NCBI GenBank assembly: GCA_015688915.1
Contig: JAATGX010000160.1
Location: 1 to 5,292, forward strand
Direction of reading: 5' to 3'
From: Desulfuromonadales bacterium
GTDB lineage: Bacteria > Desulfobacterota > Desulfuromonadia > Geobacterales > Pseudopelobacteraceae
Length of the DNA: 5,292 nucleotides
A model generated the notes under the pieces. That model saw nothing but the letters and a program-made list of their open reading frames with translations, was not told the DNA's origin and did not search any database. The position numbers and the translations under genes are program-made. Positions 1 through 5,041 of this stretch are shown in pieces (the first letter of the stretch is position 1; each line of letters opens with the position of its first letter).

Positions 1-1390
1 AGTTCGGGCGATGGCGAACGTCATTCAGAAACACCACCTCGTTCCCCTCCCGCCGCACCAGGAGTGTTTCCGCGCTACGGCTGGGGGTGGGCCAGGTCTG
101 GACAAGGGGATAGAGAAAGCGGTACGGATCTATCTGGATGAGGAGCGCACCATTGGCTGACCCGGCAGAGCCGGGCGTTCCGCCGATGGGGATCCAGATG
201 TCGAGGTTTATTTCCTGCGGTTGGCCGGCGGAGGCGGCCGGGTCTCGATGCAGGTCCGTTGTCAGGATGGTATTGGTCTTCAGGGTTGCGTGCAGCTCGT
301 TCCGGTAGTCGTGGTGGGGTGGCGGGGCAGCCGATGGCGCCCAGAGCCGCGGACTCCCCGTGGCATCGAACAGGATCATGCGCCGAAATCCCCTCTTTTG
401 CCGGTAATCCAGCCATTCCCGTATGTCGCGGGCCGCCGGGGCGTTGTCCGATTCTGCCAGATACCTGCGGAGTTGGGGCTGGATCAGCGTATTGTGGAAC
501 AGTATCCGGGCTTCGCTCTGGCGTGCGGCGTACCATTCGGCGATCTGGCCGCTCTTCAGTTCCGAGATGGCTGAAAGCTCCTTCTGGACCGCCTGCCGGG
601 AGAGCGCTATCTGCTTCTTCAGATACAGGCCGCCGACCCCCCCTATGGCGAGGGAGAGGAGCAGAAAGGCCGCCAGGAGGGGGCCCACGGCGATGCCACG
701 GAATGACGACGGCGAAAGCATGGCGGTTCCCGTCGGAAAAAGGGAAAGAGGCCAGGTGTCGTGTCCCAAGCCCGGCAGGAGGCACAGCCCGAGCAGGCAG
801 AAGCAGATGGCCGAGGGCAGGGCCATGGGGATGACCTGGCTGCCGTACAGGAGCGGGGCCCCCACCCCATAGCTGAACAGCACGGCCAGGCTGATCACGA
901 GGGTGGCCAGGGTGAATGGCAGGGCCGCCCACCGCCGGCGCTGTTCCGGCGAGTAGTGTGGCCGGAAGAGAAACGCCAGGGCGGTTGAGAGAAATACGGT
1001 GGCTGTCAGCGGCGACATCCTTCCCACGGGGATGCCGCCCACCTGTGAAGAGCCGGGAGCCAGCCAGCGTTCCAGGGGCAGGTCAAAGCCCATCAGGAAT
1101 CGGAGCCACACCAGCAGCCCCATCAGCAGCGTACCGGCCGCGGCACCCCTTCCGAACCACCTGACAGCGGGCGCGTCCGGCCGACGCAGGGACAGGAAAA
1201 CAGCGCCGGCCAGCAGCAGCAACAGCCAGGCCGTGCCGGGCGCCATGGGAACATAGTCACTGCTCAGCGCGGCGAGCCGCCAGAAGTCGAACCGCCAACT
1301 CAGCAGCACGAGACCCGCCAGCAGCCCCACCATGACCGCGCATGTTTCGGCGAAGCGCCGTTGGATCTGTGCGAGCCGTTCCCTTGTCAT
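1..1390 (-). CDS. Membrane sensor protein, N-terminal part (7 TM + dCache-like sensor domain); C-terminus beyond the left edge
   Basis: The frame is open from the start codon to the window edge without a stop, giving about 463 residues. Hydrophobic segments lie near residues 16-33, 53-70, 83-102, 126-143, 155-175, 189-207 and 234-258. The fourth and sixth resemble each other (MSPLTATVFLSTALAFL, ALPSAICFCLLGLCLL), as in MASE-like membrane modules with internal repeats. After the last segment comes a helix (ELSAISELKSGQIAEWYAAR) and a roughly 200-residue extracytoplasmic region ending in ETLLVRREGNEVVFLNDVRH, wording I recognise from dCache regions of Geobacter PAS/histidine-kinase sensors. It probably senses a small periplasmic ligand and signals to a cytoplasmic output module (PAS plus histidine kinase, or GGDEF) that is not visible here. 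Two ATGs are adjacent (1393 and 1390). The GGAGG site sits 4 nt from the first and 7 nt from the second, so the second is preferred. Sensor identity is fairly secure; ligand and output are unknown. Confidence 0.88.
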   Translation of the reverse strand, partial: MTRERLAQIQRRFAETCAVMVGLLAGLVLLSWRFDFWRLAALSSDYVPMAPGTAWLLLLLAGAVFLSLRRPDAPAVRWFGRGAAAGTLLMGLLVWLRFLMGFDLPLERWLAPGSSQVGGIPVGRMSPLTATVFLSTALAFLFRPHYSPEQRRRWAALPFTLATLVISLAVLFSYGVGAPLLYGSQVIPMALPSAICFCLLGLCLLPGLGHDTWPLSLFPTGTAMLSPSSFRGIAVGPLLAAFLLLSLAIGGVGGLYLKKQIALSRQAVQKELSAISELKSGQIAEWYAARQSEARILFHNTLIQPQLRRYLAESDNAPAARDIREWLDYRQKRGFRRMILFDATGSPRLWAPSAAPPPHHDYRNELHATLKTNTILTTDLHRDPAASAGQPQEINLDIWIPIGGTPGSAGSANGALLIQIDPYRFLYPLVQTWPTPSRSAETLLVRREGNEVVFLNDVRHRPN

Positions 1391-1430
1391 CATGACTCCT
1401 CCGGGCACCACAGTGAAATTCATCATCGTT

Positions 1431-1446
1431 TACACATTACGTGCCA
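1431..1446 (-). promoter_or_regulatory. Possible sigma-54 (-24/-12) promoter for the sensor gene
   Basis: On the minus strand the sequence TGGCACGTAATGTGTA has a perfect -24 half (TGGCACG) with correct spacing to a weaker -12 half (GTGT instead of TTGC, so the GC doublet is GT). The expected start site near 1420 leaves a leader of about 27-30 nt before the ATG, which fits. No good sigma-70 promoter was seen close to this gene. The imperfect -12 element keeps this tentative. Confidence 0.33.
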
Positions 1447-1484
1447 ACTTCAGGGGCATGATAAATTTATTTAGCAATAACAGT

Positions 1485-1500
1485 GTGTTGACGTGTTAAC
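1485..1500. repeat. Tandem octamer repeat upstream of the sensor gene
   Basis: GTGTTGAC is followed directly by GTGTTAAC (7 of 8 identical). It lies about 40 bp upstream of the -24-like element, beyond an AT-rich stretch containing the self-complementary ATAAATTTAT (1461-1470). This arrangement would suit an activator site with a bendable spacer, but the repeat is short and could be chance. Confidence 0.3.
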
Positions 1501-1758
1501 AGGTTCTTGCCGGCACGTTTGGCCAGGGTATCCGTGTTCACGGGAAGGCTGTTTCATCGTATCTGTTTGAGTGCCGACATCGCGAGGGTGAGGCCATTCA
1601 AAAGCGGATGTACCCTGGCGATTTCTGACGCTTCATGTCGAAAACCAGTTTTGGATAAGGGTGTTACGGAAATCGGTGGGAAAATTGAACTCAACGGTAG
1701 GGAGGGTGCTTGAAGGAAACGCAAGTATTGCCCACCTGATTGGGATGCAGGAGGAACC

Positions 1759-1885
1759 GTAAAGAAATTTTACGGTTTTGCTGTAAACGCCCTGTTCACG
1801 CGGCTTTGCACGAACGTAAAGAAACTTTACATTATACCGTAAACCCGCTGTTCATGCGGCTTTGTACCACGTAAAGAAACTTTAC
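1759..1885. repeat. ~56-bp tandem repeat, 2.3 copies, carrying three copies of a 15-bp palindrome
   Basis: The palindrome GTAAAG-AAA-CTTTAC occurs at 1816-1830 and 1871-1885, and with one change (GTAAAGAAATTTTAC) at 1759-1773. Start-to-start spacing is 57 and 55 bp. The DNA between is also repeated: 29-bp blocks at 1783-1811 and 1839-1867 match at 25 of 29 positions, each beginning GTAAAC and containing CTGTTCA and GCGGCTTTG. Copy one extends to CCGTAAA...TTTACGG, and copy three to CGTAAAG-AAA-CTTTACG. The array lies 36 bp past the mscS stop. It could be a multi-site operator, an intergenic repetitive element, or a set of RNA hairpins. The repeat is directly visible; its function is unknown. 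Confidence 0.85.
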
Positions 1886-1908
1886 GCCGGTTGAAGTTAC
1901 ATCCGGCG
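1885..1908 (-). terminator. GC hairpin just after mscS, possible weak terminator
   Basis: CGCCGG and CCGGCG form a perfect 6-bp stem around a 12-nt loop, starting 12 nt after the mscS stop on the minus strand. What follows (TAAAGTTTCTTTAC) is U-rich but lacks a clean run of U and is itself the third palindrome of the tandem repeat. Termination is therefore plausible but may be leaky. Confidence 0.4.
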
Positions 1909-1920
1909 GAGTTGGAGTGA

Positions 1921-3612
1921 TCATCCCGCCCGCTTGCCGGACGGCCCCGCTTTCCCCTCGCCGGTCATACCGGCCTGATAAATCCTCAACCCCGACGGTT
2001 CGTAGTCCTCGGGCAGGTATTCCTCGGGAATGGCCACCCGGCTGCCGTCGCGGAGCTTCGTGTAGTGGGGCGACATGATCTCCACGCCCGCCTCGTTGAA
2101 GACGTTCTGGATGTTCTGATGCAACTCGGAATAGATGGCCTCCATTTTCGCGGGGACCTGGGTGTAGGCGTTCACCTGGTAGGTGACGTAGAAATCATCG
2201 AGGCTGGTCTGGAAGACAAACGGAGCAGGGGAGGGGAGGATATGCTCCGTGGCAGCGGCCGCGGCGGTCAGGAGCTGGTGCACCTTGCGCCACGGCACGT
2301 CGTAACCGAAGCTGACGCTGGTGTTGAGGATCAGCCCGTGCGTTCGGGCCGATGAGCTGTAATTGATGATGTGGTTGCCGAGGATGAGCGAATTGGGGAT
2401 GGTGATGTCCGCATTCTTGATGGTGGTGACGCGGGTCATGAGCAGCGTTTTCTCCACCACGTCCCCGTAGGTGTCTCCGATCTTCACCCGGTCGCCAACC
2501 TGGAAGCCCCGCATGTAGATCAGGAACACCCCGGCAATGACATTGGCCATGGCCGACGTGGAGCCCAGGGAGACGAGGATCCCGAGAAAAAGGGGAACCC
2601 CCTTGAAGGCAGGAGAGTTGGGGCCGGGAAGATGGGGGTAGGCGAGCATCACCGCAAAGGCGATGATCAGGAAACGGACGATCTTGAAGGTCGGCTGGGC
2701 CCAGTCGCGGTAAAACCCGGTCAGGGTCAGGGTCCCTTTTTCCAGCTCGTTGAAGAGGAACCGGACGAACTTGAGGGCAAAGCGGGTGATTACGATGATA
2801 GCCGCGACATAGAGGATGCTCGGCAGGTATGCCATGATCCCCTGGCCGATGGTCTTGAACGGCGTAAGGATGTAGTCGAAGGCCGTGGCGGCGTATTCCC
2901 TGGTCCAGGGGAAGAAGCCGAGAACCAGCGGGATGTAGAAGTAGAAGAGAACGAGGACGAGGATGAGGCGCAGCCCTTTCGCCAGGGCGACAAGGGCCGC
3001 CGCGATCCGCTCGGAATGGACGAGTTCGAGGGACTGGATGCGGAGGGAAGGGATCCTCGTGCCGCGCCACGATTCGATCCTGGCGTAGAGCCGGGTAAAC
3101 AGGCGGCTGATCAGGACGAGACCGGTAATGAGCACGACCGTTGCCGCGAAGGCGAAAAGGCCGCCCGTGAGGACGCTCCGGGCGCTGTACTCCCGGCGGT
3201 GTTCCGCCACCGCCTGGCTGATCATCCGGGCGTACGTCCGCGCCACTTCCGGCCGGGGACGCCCTTCTGCGGCCGCGTCCATATCGGTGACGGTCATGAG
3301 GATTCGGTCGCCCGCGGCGATGTCGCTGGAAGTTTCCGCGTCGTCAACGGTGATGGGGGCGTCGATGTATGACGCCGAAGCGTCGGCAAGCCTGGCGAGC
3401 CGCTCGCTGATGATCTTGGCCCGCTCCTCGGGGGGAAACGACAAGACCTTCTGCCGGACGGAGAACAACACCTTGCCGTCAAGTATCACGTTGGCGGCTT
3501 GCGGAGTGGCGGTCTGCGCGGCGTCCGGAGGGCCGGCCGTTTCCCGCGCCCCACGAGCGGGGATTGCGGACAACAGCGCAAGGAGTGCAATCAGGATCGT
3601 TCGTGTCATCAT
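1921..3612 (-). CDS. MscS-family mechanosensitive ion channel with extended N-terminal region
   Basis: This 563-residue protein should sit in the inner membrane and open under membrane tension to release solutes during osmotic downshock. Residues 1-21 form a signal peptide (MMTRTILIALLALLSAIPARG). About 120 extracytoplasmic residues follow, then membrane segments near 147-170, 206-232, 261-278, 307-326 and the pore helix at about 338-368. The pore region (GILVSLGSTSAMANVIAGVF, then LIYMRGFQVGDRV) matches the Gly/Ala-rich MscS TM3 and its turn into the beta domain. The beta domain (370-418, with VTTIKNADITIPNSLILG) and alpha/beta domain (to about 515) follow. It is about twice the length of E. 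coli MscS (286 residues), so it belongs to the larger MscS-like group, and a dedicated gene symbol is not safe. The ATG at 3612 is 6 nt from a GGGGGG ribosome site; a second ATG follows directly. The gene appears monocistronic. Confidence 0.93.
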   Translation of the reverse strand: MMTRTILIALLALLSAIPARGARETAGPPDAAQTATPQAANVILDGKVLFSVRQKVLSFPPEERAKIISERLARLADASASYIDAPITVDDAETSSDIAAGDRILMTVTDMDAAAEGRPRPEVARTYARMISQAVAEHRREYSARSVLTGGLFAFAATVVLITGLVLISRLFTRLYARIESWRGTRIPSLRIQSLELVHSERIAAALVALAKGLRLILVLVLFYFYIPLVLGFFPWTREYAATAFDYILTPFKTIGQGIMAYLPSILYVAAIIVITRFALKFVRFLFNELEKGTLTLTGFYRDWAQPTFKIVRFLIIAFAVMLAYPHLPGPNSPAFKGVPLFLGILVSLGSTSAMANVIAGVFLIYMRGFQVGDRVKIGDTYGDVVEKTLLMTRVTTIKNADITIPNSLILGNHIINYSSSARTHGLILNTSVSFGYDVPWRKVHQLLTAAAAATEHILPSPAPFVFQTSLDDFYVTYQVNAYTQVPAKMEAIYSELHQNIQNVFNEAGVEIMSPHYTKLRDGSRVAIPEEYLPEDYEPSGLRIYQAGMTGEGKAGPSGKRAG

Positions 3613-3676
3613 GGCCGTCCCCCCTCTGTTTTCCCCGCACCGTCAGGCCCTGCGGCTTCCATGGATGTTTTTTCTG

Positions 3677-3706
3677 TGTATATGTCCGGCCACGAAGAAA
3701 AGTCAA
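3677..3706 (-). promoter_or_regulatory. Sigma-70-type promoter for mscS
   Basis: On the minus strand TTGACT (3706-3701) is separated by 18 bp from TATACA (3682-3677). The start site would be near 3670, giving a leader of about 58 nt. AT-rich DNA lies directly upstream of the -35. The -10 is only a 4 of 6 match, but no better candidate was seen in this gap. Confidence 0.5.
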
Positions 3707-3717
3707 GAATGAAGTTT

Positions 3718-3732
3718 TTTAATGATATTAAA
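3718..3732. promoter_or_regulatory. Perfect AT-rich dyad upstream of the mscS promoter
   Basis: TTTAAT-GAT-ATTAAA is a perfect 6-3-6 inverted repeat whose near edge lies 11 bp upstream of the mscS -35. It could be a regulator site or simply part of an AT-rich UP-like element. It shares the 6-3-6 geometry of the palindromes behind mscS but not their sequence. Confidence 0.35.
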
Positions 3733-3765
3733 GGGAGGTGGGAAGAAACCTGTTCACCGCACACA

Positions 3766-3802
3766 GGAAAGGCGTCCCCGAACAGCGGGACGCCTTTTTC
3801 TG
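3766..3802 (-). terminator. Rho-independent terminator of the cytochrome gene (potentially bidirectional)
   Basis: GGCGTCCC (3771-3778) and GGGACGCC (3787-3794) form a perfect 8-bp GC-rich stem with an 8-nt loop. On the minus strand it begins about 30 nt after the cytochrome stop and is followed by TTTCC. On the plus strand it is followed by TTTTT. Flanking A and T tracts lengthen the stem by several pairs. It separates the cytochrome from mscS. Confidence 0.85.
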
Positions 3803-3823
3803 TACACGGCATGGGGGCTACAG

Positions 3824-4858
3824 CTACATCTTGTGGCACTTGTCGCAGAACTTGTCGTCCTTGACCGAGAAGGCGTCCTTGCCCTGGTTATGGCAGGTGC
3901 CACAGGAGGTGCCCTTCTCCATGTCGGCCATGGTGGCCGTGCCGGTCACGGCCTTGTAGGGGAATACCTTGGTGTGGCAGTCGGCGCATTTATATGCCTG
4001 CAAATGGAACTCATGGCTGAAGGTGGCAACACCGGCGTCGGTCTTGAACGTGATGACCCCCGGCTTCATCCCCTTGTGGCATTTGTCGCAATCACCGGTT
4101 GTGGGGAAGGCATCCTTCCCCTTGCTGTGGCAGGTGCCGCAGGAGGCGCCCTTTTCCATGTCGGCCATGGTCGCCTTGCCGACTACCGCTTTGAACGGGA
4201 AAACCCTGGTGTGGCATTCCTTGCACGAATAGGCCTGGGTATGGACCTGGTGGCTGAAGGTGGCCGGTGTGACCCCCTTGAGGTTGAAGGTGATCTCCCT
4301 GGGATTCATCCCCTTGTGGCAGCGATTGCAACTGCCTGTTACCGAGAAGGCCTTTTTGCCGGTATGGCAGGCGCCGCAGGTCTTGCCCTTTTCCATCTCG
4401 GCCATGGTTACCGCTTTTTGTTTGCCGGTGATGACCTTGCCGTTGTGACAGCTCTTGCAGGCCCCGCCGGTCTTGGCGATGTGGATGGCGTGGCTGAAGG
4501 TCGCCTCGCCCAGACCCTTGATGCGGTAGGTGATGTCACGCGGCTTGCCCTTGTGGCACTTGACGCAGTCTTTCTCGCTGGCCACGCTGAAGGCCTTTAT
4601 GCCGCTGTGGCAGGCGCCGCAGGATTTGGTCTTCTCCATCTCCGCCATGGTGAAATGCCGGCGGGTGCGCAGATTGAAGATGGCGTCGTGACAGACCTTA
4701 CATTTATTGTCGTATTTGTTCAGGTGAAGTTCGTGGCTGAACACGACCGGATCGGCGTTCTTGAAGGTAAAACGGATGTCTTTGGTTTCAACGGCGAAGG
4801 ATGCGGCCGCAAAAAACAGCATGGGCACCAGCGTAAGCAGGACAATCCTCTTCAGCAT
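3824..4858 (-). CDS. Dodecaheme c-type cytochrome, four c7-type triheme modules
   Basis: The 344-residue precursor has a clear signal peptide (residues 1-22, MLKRIVLLTLVPMLFFAAAS then FA, cleaved before VETK) and should be a soluble periplasmic electron carrier. Twelve CXXCH heme sites begin at residues 53, 80, 98; 134, 161, 177; 212, 240, 257; and 291, 319, 338. They form four repeats of about 80 residues, each reading TFSHxxH or VFSHxxH, CxxCH, MAxMEK, CGxCH, xAF, CxxCHK. This matches the c7-type triheme domain found in Geobacter polymeric cytochromes such as the 12-heme GSU1996. Repeats 3 and 4 are most alike, suggesting the latest duplication. The start at 4858 is chosen because GAGGAG lies 7 nt upstream and the signal peptide begins there. 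An in-frame ATG at 4900 would add 14 hydrophilic residues, has no ribosome site, and falls about at the transcription start. No gene symbol is assigned because Geobacter carries several such paralogues. Confidence 0.95.
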   Translation of the reverse strand: MLKRIVLLTLVPMLFFAAASFAVETKDIRFTFKNADPVVFSHELHLNKYDNKCKVCHDAIFNLRTRRHFTMAEMEKTKSCGACHSGIKAFSVASEKDCVKCHKGKPRDITYRIKGLGEATFSHAIHIAKTGGACKSCHNGKVITGKQKAVTMAEMEKGKTCGACHTGKKAFSVTGSCNRCHKGMNPREITFNLKGVTPATFSHQVHTQAYSCKECHTRVFPFKAVVGKATMADMEKGASCGTCHSKGKDAFPTTGDCDKCHKGMKPGVITFKTDAGVATFSHEFHLQAYKCADCHTKVFPYKAVTGTATMADMEKGTSCGTCHNQGKDAFSVKDDKFCDKCHKM

Positions 4859-4903
4859 TTTTCCACTCCTCTGCGGGATATGTATACCATTTTCAAGCAC
4901 ATC

Positions 4904-4932
4904 ACTATACAGGCAGCGGCCTGTATCGTCAA
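4904..4932 (-). promoter_or_regulatory. Strong sigma-70 promoter of the cytochrome gene
   Basis: On the minus strand TTGACG (4932-4927) and TATAGT (4909-4904) each match consensus at 5 of 6 positions with an optimal 17-bp spacer. Transcription should begin near 4897, giving a leader of about 38 nt with GAGGAG just before the ATG at 4858. Confidence 0.8.
4907..4926. promoter_or_regulatory. Candidate operator: perfect 8-4-8 inverted repeat between -35 and -10
   Basis: ATACAGGC-AGCG-GCCTGTAT is a perfect 20-bp dyad. It fills the whole spacer of the cytochrome promoter and overlaps the first three bases of the -10. A dimeric repressor bound here would block RNA polymerase. The 17-bp spacer is normal, so the stretched-promoter arrangement of MerR regulators does not fit. 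The binding protein is not identifiable from the sequence. Confidence 0.65.
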
Positions 4933-4943
4933 CCGATTATTGT

Positions 4944-4969
4944 TTACGTCGACAAGGGGCATGACGTAA
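4944..4969. promoter_or_regulatory. Candidate shared regulator site: 7-12-7 inverted repeat between cytochrome and nadC
   Basis: TTACGTC (4944-4950) and GACGTAA (4963-4969) are perfect inverted half-sites 12 bp apart. The centre lies about 60 bp upstream of the predicted start sites of both the cytochrome (about 4897) and nadC (about 5016), a usual place for an activator. The half-sites are 19 bp apart start to start, roughly two helical turns. Confidence 0.45.
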
Positions 4970-4979
4970 GGTTTTGCGG

Positions 4980-5009
4980 TTGATACGCCCCCTTGATCTG
5001 TGGTATATA
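4980..5009 (+). promoter_or_regulatory. Probable sigma-70 promoter of nadC
   Basis: TTGATA (4980-4985) and TATATA (5004-5009) are separated by 18 bp. The start site would be near 5016, leaving a leader of about 25 nt before the nadC ATG. The -10 is a moderate match. Confidence 0.5.
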
Positions 5010-5041
5010 CGAGCACCTTTTTCTAGCCAGGTGGACCACAA

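Larger units (their letters stand above)
1394..1920. other. 527-base intergenic region between mscS and the sensor gene
   Basis: No convincing gene is seen. The left part (1394-1500) is the sensor gene's upstream region, with a possible sigma-54 element and AT-rich DNA. The middle (about 1501-1755) shows only a weak 68-codon frame with a TTG start and no clear ribosome site, plus a small dyad CCGTG-TT-CACGG at 1532-1543. The right part (1757-1908) holds the tandem palindrome repeat and a GC hairpin. A well-formed AGGAGG at 1749-1754 has no start codon at a suitable distance. An unannotated small RNA cannot be excluded. Confidence 0.7.

Noticed and set aside
75..932. A 285-codon minus-strand frame and several plus-strand frames in the first 1.2 kb
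   Set aside because: They overlap the well-supported sensor reading frame, which is open to the edge and has recognisable membrane and dCache-like segments. The alternatives are rich in proline, arginine and glycine, as expected for shadows in GC-rich DNA.
1507..1713. A 68-codon plus-strand frame in the intergenic gap
   Set aside because: It needs a TTG start, has no clear ribosome site, shows no recognisable protein features, and its codon use lacks the GC-rich third positions of the neighbouring genes.
1749..1754. AGGAGG as a ribosome site for an unlisted small gene
   Set aside because: No ATG, GTG or TTG lies 5-10 nt downstream in a frame that stays open for more than a few codons.
1757..1885. 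CRISPR array or TyrR boxes
   Set aside because: The units between the palindromes are themselves repeated, unlike CRISPR spacers, and no cas genes are present. The TyrR box has six bases between TGTAAA and TTTACA, whereas these have five and lack the outer T/A.
1394..1920. Cyclic-di-GMP (GEMM) riboswitch, common in Geobacter leaders
   Set aside because: I looked for the conserved GEMM-I core and tetraloop/receptor elements on both strands and found no convincing match; the gcggctttg blocks only superficially resemble part of it.
2371..3372. A 333-codon plus-strand frame
   Set aside because: It is the antisense shadow of mscS, extremely rich in charged residues and glycine, with no ribosome site or family features.
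3609..3662. A possible 17-codon leader peptide overlapping the mscS start
   Set aside because: It has no Shine-Dalgarno site and no regulatory codon run; the overlap with ATGATG is probably incidental.
4907..4926. MerR-type operator
   Set aside because: MerR-family promoters usually have a 19-20 bp spacer; this one is 17 bp and already optimal, so ordinary repression is more likely.
3722..4969. A 415-codon plus-strand frame with apparent internal repeats
   Set aside because: It is antisense to the cytochrome. Its repeats simply mirror the four heme modules, and it crosses the terminator and the cytochrome promoter.
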